Part shown: positions 1 through 11,642 of the stretch, one piece after another
Layout: every line of letters starts with the position of its first letter
How positions within the stretch are numbered: position 1 is the first letter of the stretch
Assembly: GCA_000727475.1 (NCBI GenBank)
Contig: KL647289.1
Span: forward strand, 5,088,019 to 5,152,018
DNA from: Sarcocystis neurona
Taxonomy: Eukaryota; Apicomplexa; Conoidasida; Eucoccidiorida; Sarcocystidae
Length of the DNA: 64,000 nucleotides
Direction: 5' to 3'
Translations under genes and position numbers: made by a program
The notes under the pieces: model-generated
Told to the model about the DNA's origin: nothing
Database searches by the model: none
The model's input: the letters and a program-made list of their open reading frames with translations, nothing else

Positions 1-239
1 TGCTGAAGGAGCAGCGCCTGTGTGGCAACGGAGACAGCGCTGGGCAGCGGAGTCGCATAGCAACAGCTTCGCAGGAGGAAAAGGAGCAGGAGCAGAGATA
101 GCAGGGAAGAGCGGAATATTTCGGAAGATGCTTCTGCGTCCCCTGCAGCAAGGAGGTCTCGTGGAGGTGCACCAGGAGAGCAGCAGAGTCCCCCCGCCTC
201 GTCTTGAGGGCAGCGCATAGCTGGCAGCGAAGCAGCAGC

Positions 240-590
240 AGAGAGTTCTACCCGCAGCAGCAGGAGGCGGGAAGAGAGCAGCACGAGCAGCAGCAGCAGC
301 AGTAGCGAGGAGAAAAACAGCAGCAGCTCGACGGTCGCGCACCGCGGTTGCAGCGCACACAGCAGAACAACATCAACAGCAGGAAGCGAGACATGGACAA
401 GTTCAGGGACGCAGCAGGGGCAGCTGCAGAGAGCGAAGATGCCCTATGCACAAAAGAGAAGAAGCAGCAGCAGGAGCAGGAGAAGCTGGGAGAGGGAGAC
501 TTATCGAGAAGTTGACCTGCAGAAGAAACAGCAGCAAGGAGCAGCAGCTGGTGGCACCAGCAGCAGCAGCAAAAGAGGTAAGAGCAACAA

Positions 591-637
<47 letters not shown>

Positions 638-650
638 GCAGCAACAGGAC
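240..650. repeat. CAG/AAC-AGC trinucleotide block
   Basis: Dense imperfect AGC/CAG triplets ending in a nearly pure CAACAG run (about 590-648), followed by a short TA run at 667-680. Open on both strands by composition; no gene recognised. Confidence 0.8.
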
Positions 651-1009
651 GCGGCGCGCTGTACACATATATATATATATAAAGAGAGTGCGGTATAAAA
701 TAGTCTTCTGTATTTCTTTTCATTTTTTATCTTTTCTTCGTTTTATTCTCGCATCCCGGTTTCTTCCCGCTCCGCGCGTTATGATGTTTGTTGCTCTCTC
801 TTCTTTCTCCTTCGGTATTCTCCTGTTCCTCTTCTTCTCTCTTCGTTTTGCTTCTCAAGGAGCTTGATTAAACTTACACGAGGTCCAGGTAGTAGCGAGG
901 GTTTAGTTCTTTAAGAAGAGGAGAGAGAAGCTTGACGCGCCGCTGCTGCATCGCGGTGTACCGCTGCAAGTCATTTTCGAAGAAACTCAACTCTCTGCAC
1001 CAGCAGTGC

Positions 1010-1520
1010 CACAGCAACAGCGGCCAGAACAACCACCCCGTCGCAGCAGCAGCACCAGCAGCAGAAATGCCGTCGCAGCAGCAGCAGCTTCACGGCAGCA
1101 CCAGCAACAGCACCGCGGTCGCATCGGCAGCGCTACAAGAGCAGCACGATAGCAGCAGCAACGGCCACACAACAGTGGCAGCAGGAGCACTAATCCCAGA
1201 AGAGCAGCAACAGCGTTGTCGAAGTAGCAGCAGCAGCGGCGACAGCAATCTAGGAGCTGCAGCAGCAGCCCTGGGAGTAATCGGCAGCAGCGGCACCGGC
1301 GGCAGCAGTGAGAATAATCCAAGAGGTGCAGCAGCAGCGAGAATAATCCAAAAGGTGCGGCAGCAGCAATGGGAGTAATCGAAGAGCAGCAGAGGCGGGA
1401 GTAATCCGGCGGCAGCAGCAGCGGCGGGAGTGAGCCAAGAGCAGCAGCAGCAGCAACAGTGATGGCGATCCAAGAGCAGCAGCAGCAGGAGAGAAGCTAC
1501 AGCGGCGAAAGCAGCAGAAC
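1010..1520. repeat. CAG trinucleotide block
   Basis: Imperfect CAGCAGCAG clusters with GGAGTAATC spacers repeated at about 1276, 1372 and 1400. No gene recognised; every frame on both strands is open for long stretches by composition. Confidence 0.75.
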
Positions 1521-1761
1521 AAAAACCGCGGGGGTTCCCGCATCAGCCCAGCAGCGACTTTTCCGCCGACGTTAAAGAGCAGCAGACAGACGCAGCAAGC
1601 AACAAGAGTTTGCTGTTGTTCCTGCAGTTCTCGCCAATATTTCCGCTGCAGTCCTCTCCTGCAACTAAAAGTCACCTCCCCGCTGCGGGTCTCCCCCATC
1701 CCTACCCCACGTCATCTTCTCTCTTTTTCGGCCTCTTTGTCTTCCTGCTCCTCCACCATGA

Positions 1762-1980
1762 GGAGACTTGGTGCAGCAAGTTGGTGGCCAGCGTGTATTC
1801 CTGATGCGTAGGTCACGTGACTAGCTAACTCTATCTAATCGAACGAATGGGCGTATGCATATATTTGTCTATAAATATAGATGTGTGCGCACGTATGTGC
1901 TTGTAAATATGCGTACATATGCGTGTAAAGATACGCATATAGGTACACATACGTGTATGTGTATGGGCGTATCTATATGT
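1762..1980. repeat. Inverted repeat, left arm
   Basis: About 219 bp from AGGAGACTTGGTGCAGCAAG to GGGCGTATCTATATG. The reverse complement of 2580-2790 matches it along its whole length with scattered substitutions and a small indel. The arms enclose about 600 bp of AT-rich microsatellite, so transcripts could form a long hairpin. Confidence 0.8.
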
Positions 1981-2517
1981 ATATATATATGTATGGGTGT
2001 ATGTACATATAGGTAGTATAGAGACGTGTATGTACATACAGGTGTATATAGACGTATACGTATCCATACGTACATATGTATATATACGAATATATGTATT
2101 TGCATATATGTATGTATGTGTATATATACGTGCATCTAATATATAAATATCGACACACATATGGAGGTGTATGTACACATGGATGTATATGTTCGTATAT
2201 GTATTTATGGGGTTACGTACGTACACGTATCTGCATCGATGTACATATATGTGTAGACATATGCGCACGTGTATATCCACTTTTACGTCTCTATCTATTC
2301 ATATATGTGGGGGGAGATCTACAAGTCTCCTGCCTCGCCTAGTAGTGCAAACAATCTCTGTGACTTGGTCGTTTGTATTCTACGAAGCGCGCTCACTTAT
2401 ATATATATATATATACATACATGTGTATATATATATATACATATACTATACATATACATATAGATGCGCCCATACATATACACATATATATATATATATC
2501 CTACGAAGACGCGGTCG

Positions 2518-2555
<38 letters not shown>

Positions 2556-2720
2556 TATGTATATACATATACTATACATATGCATATAGATACGCCCATA
2601 CACATACACATATGTGTACATATATATGTATCTTTATACGCATATATACGTATATTTACAGGCACATACATGCACACACATCTATATTTATAGACAAATA
2701 TATGCATGTGCGTATTCGAT
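1830..2720. repeat. AT-rich microsatellite block (TATA/CATA/GTATA)
   Basis: Mixed TA, TACA and GTATGT repeats, including pure TA runs at about 2400-2415 and 2521-2552. Contains the inverted repeat loop and the tandem duplication. No coding sequence is supported; Tyr/Ile-rich frames here are artefacts. Confidence 0.85.
2381..2615. repeat. Tandem duplication, two copies of about 115-120 bp
   Basis: Copy A (about 2381-2495) starts TACGAAGCGCGCTCACTTATA and copy B (about 2502-2615) starts TACGAAGACGCGGTCGCTTATA. Each continues through a TA run into ACTATACATA-GCATATAGAT and CGCCCATACA. It lies between the arms of the inverted repeat. Confidence 0.6.
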
Positions 2721-2790
2721 CGATTAGCCAGTCATGTGACCTACGCACCAGGAATATAGACTGGCCACCAACTTGCTGCATCAAGTCTCC
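2580..2790. repeat. Inverted repeat, right arm
   Basis: Inverted partner of 1762-1980. Both arms share TTGTCTATAAATATAGATGT and TAGGTCAC-TGACT words as well as the non-microsatellite end GCAGCAAGTTGGTGGCCAG. Because the match includes unique sequence, it is not just two similar microsatellites. Confidence 0.8.
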
Positions 2791-3254
2791 GCATATATAT
2801 GTATGCATTTCTTCATCGTGACACACACACAGAAAGTTAAGGCAGCTAGAAATTGCATTAGCTTGCGCGCATGCTACGCACCAATCAAATACAGTGCGAC
2901 GACCTGCAACACCACCACACATATATATGTGTAGAGACAGGGACGCAGATACATACATATACATATATACGTGTGTATGCGTATAGAAACCTCTTTTATC
3001 CTTCACTTCTCTCTCGCCTTGTATATATGTATGTAGACGTATTGACTGATTCTACGTACATCATTATTAGAGTTTCTAACGCCTGAGCGGCCTCACATGT
3101 ACCTGCTTTGTTGTTGCTGTTGTCCTTCTCTGTGATAAGTGTGCTTGCCAGCGAGTCAGAAGGAGAAACGAAGGAGAGCCAGGGAAGAAAGAAACTTACT
3201 TGTACAGCCCCGCCTGGTGAATCGTCAGCTTCGCGTAGTCCGAAGCCCAGCTGT

Positions 3255-3650
3255 CAAGCACAAAAATCTAAACGTAGCAGCAGCAACAGCAGCAGCAGCA
3301 GCAGCAATCGCAGCAGCACCACCGATCGCAACAGCGGCAGCAGCAGCGACAATTACAGCAGCGGTGCCAGCAGCAGCAGGGAGCGCAAGAGTAGCAGCAG
3401 CGACAGCAGCAGCAGTGACAGCAACAGCAGCAGCGGCGACAGTAACAGCAGCAACCGCAACAAGCGCAGCACCAGCAGCAGCAGCGACAGCAACAGCAGC
3501 GGAGAGAGCCGGGATGACGTCCGGGTGTGCGAGAAGGGTAGGAGGAGCAGCGGCGGCAGAAAGACCGCGACGACCCTTCGCAGCGTCGTCGTCAGCAGCA
3601 GCAGGAGAAGCGGCAGCAGCAGGCTTGTTGCTACCGAGTGAGCGAGAGGA
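3255..3650. repeat. CAG/AGC trinucleotide block
   Basis: AGCAGCAGCA with GAC, AAC and GGC variants. The plus-strand frames give Ser-rich or Ala/Thr-rich proteins and the minus strand gives Leu/Ala-rich ones, so coding strand cannot be chosen here. Confidence 0.75.
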
Positions 3651-4096
3651 GCAGCAGCAGCAACAGCGCCGCCGGAGGCAGACGCAGCTAAAGGCTCGCT
3701 GCTTCGTGACAAGGGGAAGACGCAGCACCAGCGGAAGAAGAAACGAAGAAGCAGCAGTAGGGAAGCACTCCGTCCCAATGCGCCAAGCAGCAGCAGTTGT
3801 ACAAGCGGGGAAATAGCAGCAGCAGCAATAGCACACGCAACAGAGGAGTCTCATGTGTCCAGCAGAACAGCAGAGCAGTTGGACTTCATGTCGGTGCACC
3901 TGCCCGCGAAGCAAATAAATCCACACAGAAGAGAGGCAGACACAGCAGCAGCACCTGAAGAAGAGAACGAAGAAGCCCAGAGGTGACGCCGACGGCAAAA
4001 GAAGCAGACGCAGCCGCCGGAGAAGGAGGAGAAGCTACCAGGCAGCGAACAGCAAGGAAGGAAGAAAATTCTGCAGCAAAGGTGCAAGCAGAATGA

Positions 4097-4882
4097 GCTT
4101 CGCGAACGGTAAATCAGCAGCAGCAAAGACGAGCACCTCCGTCAGCAACAGCGGCCCCGGAGGATCAACAGCGGCAACTGCTGCAGCAAGGGGAGCAGCA
4201 GCAGGAAGGTGCGCAGCAGCAACAGCAGAAAACGAAGGCGCCGAAGGAAAACGTGGAAGAGCAGCAGCAGGAAAAAGCGGAAGAGCAGCAGCAGGAAAAA
4301 GCGGAAGAGCAACAGCACGAGGAGGTGGAAGAGCAGCAGCAGCAGAAAGTGGAAGAGCACCAGTAGCAGGAGGTGGAAGCGCAGCAACAGCACAAGGAGG
4401 CGAAGCGGCAGCAGCAGCGATCCGTTGCTCTTTTCTGCAGGAGCGAAGTTCTCTGGCTGCTAAAGAAGATGCTGCTACTGCAGTACCTGCTGTGCAAACG
4501 AAGCCTCGTTGAGAGCCACGGCAAAAAGGCTGCGTGGAGCAGCAAAATCATCGACCAGCGCCAGCGCCATCAGGTGCTTCTCGACGATCTTCCTGCGTGT
4601 CATTGGGCGGAAGCAGCAGCAGCAGCACACCACTTCACAGGGAGCCTCAAGCAGCAGCAGCAGCGACGCACGTTTTTCCCAGCAGTGACAGCAGCGCGCA
4701 GCGCTTCGAGTCGGAGAATAGTAACAGCCCCGGTGAGGCAAGGCAGTCAGCAGCAGCAAGCTCTTCGAGTGAAATCAAGAGAAGCGTGGGAAGCAGCAGC
4801 AGCAGCAGAGAACCAGTTTCGACGGCAGCAGCGAGGCCTCCACAACAACGCAGCAGCAGCAGCAGCGCCGCACTACCCTTAG
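4097..4882 (+). pseudogene. Gln/Glu-rich open frame interrupted by one TAG
   Basis: In one plus-strand frame an octapeptide (EEQQQEKA) repeats from about 4256 with decay (EEQQHEEV, EEQQQQKV). A single in-frame TAG interrupts at 4364-4366, and the frame then stays open to 4882 through VALFCRSEVLWLLKKMLL and LLDDLPACHW. The TAG differs from the surrounding CAG codons by one base. It could be the genuine C-terminus, a disabled coding region, or CAG-repeat DNA that is open by composition. No family is recognised. Confidence 0.25.
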
Positions 4883-5580
4883 CCAACAGCAGCACTGCTC
4901 GGCAGCAAGAGCGCAGTCGATGGAGAGCAGCCGACGCAGCCGCAGATACTTTTCACAGCAGCAACGACAGCAGGGGGCGCAGCTTTGCTGCTGAAACACG
5001 CCTGGCCACAGCAGCACCAGCAGCCGAACACCGACGTGCAGCAGTAGCAGCCACTGAAGCCGAGGCAGCAGCAGGACGCCACGAGTCACAACAGCGGCCG
5101 TTCCCATCGCACAGCAGCAGGCCCCCCCCCCCTACACACACACACGCACACCGCAGCAAGAGCTCATTTGTCCCTAGGATCAGCACTTCCCATAGCAGTA
5201 GCAGCAGCTCGCATCCAAGCAGCAGCAAGTCCGGCTCGGTTCTTTTGCTCAAGCAGCTGCCGCAGCATCCGCAGCTCTCCATCAGGTGGAGGAGCTGCAG
5301 CAGCAAAGGAACCGCAGCTCCCTGTGCAGCCGAAGCAGAAGCGCCAGCAACAGCACTTCATATAGCAGCACCAGCAGCGGCTGCAGCTAGACAGGAACAG
5401 CAGCAGCCATCCCATGAGGCGTCCTCACTGCCGCGCTGTCTCTCTGTAGCAGCAGCAGCAACACGAAAACCGTGTCCCACAACATATGAGCCGCACCGCT
5501 ATATGCTACACATTGTCTTTTTTCAATACTTGCTCATGAATACGTATCGACGAATTAATGTATTTCTCTTTCTTCCACAG

Positions 5581-5634
5581 ACGTCTTCTTTTGAAGGAGG
5601 CAGCTTCCACACGACAAGAATGTACGAAACATAG
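5581..5634 (+). CDS. Possible short exon after a strong acceptor
   Basis: TATTTCTCTTTCTTCCACAG ends at 5580, one of the best acceptor-like sites on the plus strand outside the named genes. The following frame, TSSFEGGSFHTTRMYET, stops at 5632-5634. It may be the last exon of a gene in the 4-5.5 kb CAG-rich block, but no matching donor was identified. Confidence 0.2.
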   Translation, partial: TSSFEGGSFHTTRMYET

Positions 5635-5669
5635 ATGACTCTGGGACTGGCAACAGCACATTCGTAAGG

Positions 5670-5965
5670 CAGATGCAGAGGCAGCAGCAGCAAGGAAGCA
5701 GCAGGAATTTCTTATCTTTTAGTATTATATCTGCCTCTCGCTGCTGTCGGATTCCCACCAAGCACAGAGGTCGCCGCAGCAGCAGCACCACTTGCGCCAG
5801 CAACAACAGGCATAGCTACAAACGGAGTAGCCCGTTCCACCGCAGGACAGCAGCAGCAACAGCCGTCGTCAGCAGCCCGCCACCAGTGGCAGCACTAGCA
5901 GCAGCAGCAGCCGCTCACTCAGCAGCAGCAGCCTCCCCCACATAGCAGCAGCAGTCGCTCACTCA
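5670..5965. repeat. CAG trinucleotide block
   Basis: CAGCAGCAG clusters, including a local duplication of CAGCAGC-GCTCACTCAGCAGC at about 5908-5930 and 5947-5970. No gene recognised. Confidence 0.65.
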
Positions 5966-8260
5966 GCAGCAGCGGCCCTCCTGTGTGTGTAGGACGCTTC
6001 TCTGCGTCTCTGTAGAGAGAGCAGCAGAACAACGCTTGGGTACGTATAGGAGAGAAGTTCAGTACACAGCGGCAGCAGGACAACCTGCTTCTTGCCGACA
6101 GCAAGTCGTCTGCAGACATACCTGTACGGCTTACACTGCGTGACCAGAAGATCGAGGCGAGTTGCGGCAGAAAGAAACTGCGCATTCCCTTTGCGCATTT
6201 TCTTCTCTGCCTGACGAGCAGCAGCAACTCCCCACAGAACGGCGTCTTTTTGAAGAGAAGAGACGTGCTGCGCGCTTCCCCTCGCGCGACAGAGAAAAAC
6301 TAACAACAGAAACGGGCACATCCCCCCCCCCCTTCCGTCGAAGAGAGACGGAGAGGAAGAGAAGCAGCCACCAACGGAAGACAGAGAAGAGGGCCGGACG
6401 CAGAAGTCCTTCCCCACCGGACGAAGGCAGAGAGAAGCACGGGCGGCGTAGGGGGCCTCCTGACACGCAGACGGACTACCAGGAAATGGCGTGTACAGAT
6501 AAAAGCGCAGAAGACAGAAAGCAGAGAGATAGTGAAAGGACCTGTCTCTGGCCTAAATCGTCCTTCTTCATGATCATCCTTTCAAGAAACAGCGCACACT
6601 GCTTATACTGTGGGAATATCCTCCCAGACAAAAAACACCTTTCTGAAACGCACTTTTCGCTGCAGGTGCACGCACAGACACGGGAAGACGCCGAAGACAT
6701 AGGGCGACGCGAAAAAGAGAAGAGGACCCCCTACGCACACACACATTTGCGAAGACTGGAAAGGGCGGGCGCATGCAGACAAATCCGGGGAAACTCGGAA
6801 GGCAAGGGAGAAGAAGGGCGGGCAAATAGAGGGAGAAGACGAAGGGCAGAAAGCTTCGAGAGGCGCGCGCAGAGGTTCAGCGAGGGAGAGAAGCAGGGAC
6901 GACGCAGAGGCAGCAGCTGCAGCAGGCCCCCCCTTTTACAGAGAAATGTGTAGAAATGTGCCACTGCAGAAGCGGACGCCTCCCAGAGGCAGACGAATTC
7001 CACGGAAAAGTCACTCGACTGCAAAGAAGCACGTACTGAGGTGTATGTACACCTACAGAGAGAGAACAGAGACATATTTTGTCAGCCATGCGTGCATGCT
7101 CTTCAGAAAATTAAAAAGAAATAAACACATAGAAATACATATACACGTATATATATGTATGCATAAGAAATAATATAGAGGTATATGTATACATGTGAAC
7201 AGATACATACATGTGTATATACGTACATATGTATGCGAACTGATACACCCGCACATATATATATATACATATATATACACATGTGGGAAGTGATACACAT
7301 GCATATAGATATACATATTGATACACATATACACCTATACATACACATATATATATGAACTGATACATATGTATCCACATATATATATATATATGGAAAG
7401 AGAGAGATATATACTGATACACACATATACGTGGAGAAGTACGCTTCAACGTAGACGTGCAGTGCGAGTGGGAGGGAGACGTACGTACGGGAGGCGGTGA
7501 GGATGTCTATTTTTCTGTCTTTTTGACTAGCAGAGAAAAGAAGCTCTTTCAGAAAAGACGTCGAATGACACGGAGGAGCCGGGAAGCCTTTTTCCGCGTT
7601 TCTGTGGCTACTGAAGTGTACGTACACCGCAAGATGCACACTTCGGAGAACTGACACACATACGACGGAGCTCTGGGGGGCAAGACAGGGACACACAGAA
7701 GGAAACGAATCACGGCTGCTTCAACGTTGATGAATTATTTGCCAGTCTTCCTCTCCGTCTATGTGTGTAAATATACAGAAACACACATATATATATGGGG
7801 GAGGTCGTCGAGGACAGAGAAAAGTACACTGGCGTTGCTGCTGCCTCAATGTACAGGGGGTTGCATTTCAGTTTTTCTCTCTTTCTCTCTCTAAACATAC
7901 GTCCATATAGATGCACATTAATATATATATATAAATATATATGTATGTATATTTTTGTGTAGGAGCTCGTAGAGAACAGAGAGAGGAATTCACGAAGGTT
8001 GCTGCTCCTGCCTCAGCGCGCTGTGCAAAGAGAGGGCGGCGACCAGACGAAGCAGCAACCGCAGCAGATTCTCACACCGCTGGACTTGCAAAGCAAACAG
8101 TCCAGGGTCTCTCTACGCAAATTTACGTATAGGTCTCGGTATTCAGGCACCTAATACTCTCACGCAAATAGACACGAACACGCACACACATATATATGTA
8201 TGTGTATGATAGTAGAAGTTGTGGCGGCGTTGAATAATATAGAGAGACACACACAGATGG
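5966..8260. other. No gene recognised; purine-rich stretch then AT microsatellite
   Basis: 6290-6930 is strongly purine-rich on the plus strand and gives a charged Arg/Glu/Lys frame with no family match and no ATG near its start. 7120-7430 is a TATA/CATA microsatellite. 7440-8130 is low-copy sequence with GTGTACGTACAC at 7616. I see no supportable coding feature. Confidence 0.5.
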
Positions 8261-8269
8261 TTTTAGCGG

Positions 8270-8900
8270 AGTCGTGCTGCTCTCCTCTCTGTCGCTGCTG
8301 CCATCTCTTCCTGCTGCTCTGTCGCCACTTGCTGCTGCTGTCGAGCATGTCCTGCTCTCTCTCGCAGTTTTCCCGTCCTTGATGTCTGCCTTTTCTTCTC
8401 CTCCTCCGGGCTGCCCGTGCTGGTGCGCCTTCTCTATCTCCCTTTACCTCCACACTGCTGCTCTCTTCCCTCCCCGTCCTCCTGCTGCCACTCGGCATTT
8501 CTTTCTGTGAACTCGGACTGCTGCTTTTCGCTAGAGCCTTCTCTGCTACTGCGCTGCCCTGTTGCTGGGGTCGCTGCCGCTGCAGCTGCGTTGCGCTGCT
8601 CTACCCATTCTCCTGCGGCTCCCGGTCCTGCTGCTCATCAACGTCCTGCTGCTGCTGCTCCTACAGCGCTGTCGTCATTCCCTCACTGCTGCGTTTCTTC
8701 TGCTGCTCTTGCACTTCTGTCTTGCGATTCGTGCTGCTGCTGCGCTCCTACGGCTTCGCTGCTGTCGCTGTTGGACTGTCCCCGTCTCTCGCTTGCTGCC
8801 GCAACTGCTGCAGTGCTGTCCTGTTTGTCTCTTGCTGCAGTTGCGCTGTTGCTCTGCTGTTGCTGCTCCTGCTGCAGTGCTGCTGCCATGTTGCCGCTCC
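8270..8900. repeat. CTG/CTC trinucleotide block
   Basis: Reverse-orientation counterpart of the CAG blocks (CTGCTGCTG with TGC and CTC). The plus-strand frames are Leu/Cys-rich and look like membrane segments only because of composition. Confidence 0.75.
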
Positions 8901-9479
8901 TGCTGTGGTTACCTGTTTATGTAATGTGGGGAGGAAGAGCGCGCAGCGGACACAAAGCGAGTCACTGAGATGCACAAGCGGCGGGTTCCTGCAGCAGCAG
9001 AAGCAGCCCACATCACAGCAGCAGCAGCAGAGCAGCTGGAGCAAACGCAGCAGTCCAGGCAGCAAAAAAAGAGAAACACGCCAGCGCCGCCTCGACCCAT
9101 AGGAGGTCAAAGAAACGAAGCTCCTGTCGTAGAAGGAGCCCCACTTTGGCGGCTGCAGCGGCTCATGGCATTCACCAGAAGCAGCAGCAGCAGCTCGGAC
9201 GCCCCCTGCGGCTCCAGCTCTTCTTGATGCTTCCCCCATAAAATCGGCAGTGCAACAGCAGCAGCAGCACAAGCCCGAGGACACTTCCGTGTGGGAACAC
9301 GTATTAATATATACAAAAGGCTCGTATAAATAAAAGGCGCATCTCTCCCTTCCTTCCTTCACAGGTACAGAGACAGAAAAGAAGGTAGCCCTATACATGT
9401 GTGGGGATGCGTCTCAGACGTGGAGGACAGAGACGCAGAGAAAGACGAAGAACTAACAACCTGCTGCAGCCCTCCTGCC

Positions 9480-9960
9480 GTCACCGTCCCTGTGTCTCTT
9501 CCCCTGCTGCAACTCCTGCCGCTACTGCTACTGTTGCTGCTCCTGGAGCTGGGACTACTATTGCTGCTGCGACTGCTGTTACTGCTGCTGCAACTTGTGC
9601 TGCAGCTACTATTGCTGCTGGTACTGTTGTTACTGCTGCTGCAAGGTGTGCTGCTTCTACTGTTGCTGCTGCTATTGCTGTTACTATTGCTGCAACTTGT
9701 GCTGGAGCTACTGTTGCTGCCGCTACTGCTGTTACTGCTGCTGCTCCTGGTGCTCTGGGTACTACTGCTGCTGCTCCTGGTGCTGCCACTATTGGTGCTG
9801 CCCTCCCTGTTGTCGCTGTCCTCTCCGTTGCTGCTGCCGCTGTTGGTGCTACGACGGTTGCACGTGCTCCTCTTAGCGCGGCTGCAGCAGTTGCTGCCGC
9901 TGTCGCTGCTGCCTCTGACCTCGGTGTAGCGTCTGGGCCAGTGCCACTGCTGCTGCTGCA
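9480..9960. repeat. CTG trinucleotide block
   Basis: CTGCTGCTACTG-type repeats. The minus strand gives the Ala/Thr/Val-rich tail of the possible exon 9481-10514 and the plus strand gives poly-Leu. Confidence 0.75.
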
Positions 9961-10514
9961 GAAATGAGAAGAAACGACGTCGGGCTGCTGTTTGCATACA
10001 TCACCGTGTTGCTCCGGCGGCAGCAGCCAAAACGTTTGTTCTTCTACGGCTGCTGCTGCTGTTGGTGGTGACCCCACATCCGGTTGACCCGCCGTTAGAG
10101 CTTCTTCTTCTCTGTCGCAAGTGGCAGCCCAGCTGCTGCTGCTGCCGTCCGTGCTGCTGTGAGAGAGAAAGCGCGGGAAAGTGGAACAGCAGGGAGCTGC
10201 TAAATTTGATCGAAGCAGCAGAGGAAGCTGGGACAGCTGTCTGCCTGTCAGGTCCGCCCTGTCATCTTCAATATTTTTACTTGCTTGCTGCCCCTTGGTG
10301 CTGCTCTCTCTCCCGCTCCCGCCGCTGCTACTGCTACAACTGATGCTGTTCCTGCCCTTGTCCCTGCAGCAGCTGCTGCTGCTGCCGCTGTCTTTGCTGT
10401 TCTTCTCAGTCAAGGAGGACTGCAGCTGCTCCAGCAGCTGCTGCTCAGGCGAAGACAGCACGGCCAGGGCATCCTGCGCGTCCAGCAGCAGCAGCGAGTC
10501 TTCCTGGCTGCTCT
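9481..10514 (-). CDS. Possible exon, unknown protein with Ala/Thr/Val repeats
   Basis: An acceptor-like CTATGTGCTGCAG at 10515 precedes a long open minus-strand frame. It begins SSQEDSLLLLDAQDALAVL and SPEQQLLEQLQSSLTEK, which reads like a real helical segment. It then turns into Ser-rich and finally Ala/Thr/Val-rich sequence produced by CTG/CAG-type codons. No family is recognised. It might belong to the 3' part of the KBP gene upstream or be a separate gene. The low-complexity half is open in several frames, so only the first 40 codons carry weight. Confidence 0.25.
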
Positions 10515-10604
10515 GCAGCACATAGAGCCAGCAGCAACAGCAGCTTCACTACCACAGCAACGCTTCATCTCACATCTGCTGCAGCTGCAGTATTAGCACC
10601 ACCA

Positions 10605-11075
10605 GCAGCAACAGAGCAAGCAGAGCTGCAACAGCAGCAGAGGAAGCAGAACGGTAGCAGCAGAGGAAGCCGAGCAGCAGCAGCAGGCAGCAGAGAAGCA
10701 GCAGCAGGCAGCAGAGAAGCAGCAGCAGGCAGCAGAGAAGCAGCAGCAGGCAGCAGAGAAGCAGCAGCAGGGAAGCAGCAGCAGAGGACGCAAAGGAAGA
10801 GCAGCAGAGGAGGTGGACCAGCACCATTAGCGGCAGGACGCAGAGAAGCAGCAGGAAAAGGAAGCACAGCAGCAGCAGCAGGAAGCACAGCAGCAGCAGC
10901 AGAGGCTGCAGAGCAGCAGCAGCAGGAAGGAGGGCAGAAGCAAGGGAGGAAGCACGGCAGCAGCAGATTTGGTCGCAGCAGCAGCAGGAGCAGCAGCAGT
11001 AGACACGCGGAACAGCAATGGGAGCAGTCGAAGCACCACCACCAGCAGAAGCGACGCTGCAGGAGCAGCAGCAGG
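10605..11075. repeat. CAG trinucleotide block with 21-bp higher-order repeat
   Basis: CAGCAGAGAAGCAG motifs, with the exact 21-bp tandem at 10678-10761 embedded. No gene recognised. Confidence 0.75.
10678..10761. repeat. 21-bp tandem repeat, four exact copies
   Basis: The unit CAGCAGCAGGCAGCAGAGAA+G is repeated four times without change, followed by a partial copy to about 10771. On either strand the period is a multiple of three, so any frame stays open. Confidence 0.85.
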
Positions 11076-11429
11076 AAGAAGAAGCACAGCCCCAAAATTT
11101 GTTCTCCTTTTTGTATGTACTTCTTTGTATTCCTTCTCTCTTCGAGTTTCAACGGCACTTCTTTTTGTTCACCATTTCTGAGAGACGAGAAATTTTAGAA
11201 GTCTTGTACGTCTCCCTCCGCAGCTCTCCTTGTGCTTCCTCCCCCACCAGCCTGTTGATGTCACGCCGTCAATTAACGACGATGCGTCTCCACATAAAAC
11301 CGAGAAGAGGAAACCCCAAAATTTCACGCGCTCCAACGCGCAGTCTTTCTGACAATCTCTTCACTTTCTCTTCCTCTTCGACACAAAAAGAAATCCGTCT
11401 GCCTACTGTGTACATATAAGGGTTTAAAC

Positions 11430-11600
11430 ACGTATGTATATATATATATAGATAGGTAGATAGATACAGAGACGGGTGGTATACGCACGTTTGTTGGTTT
11501 ACATACATATGTATAATATATGCGTGTTGGTGTATATATACATATATATATATATATATACATTTACACAGATACCACTACACAGATATACACGGTGAGT

Positions 11601-11642
<42 letters not shown>

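Noticed and set aside
1831..2280. Tyr/Ile/His-rich frames in AT microsatellites
   Set aside because: TATACA and CATATG repeats are open in several frames by composition; the same pattern appears in every microsatellite of the window.
2521..2552. CRISPR-like or telomere-like repeat
   Set aside because: Simple TA microsatellite; no spacer-repeat pattern, and no TTTAGGG-type telomere array anywhere in the window.
6162..6953. 263-codon charged plus-strand frame
   Set aside because: It begins with TTG, has no acceptor, domain or conserved words, and lies in a purine-rich tract; kept only as a description of the region.
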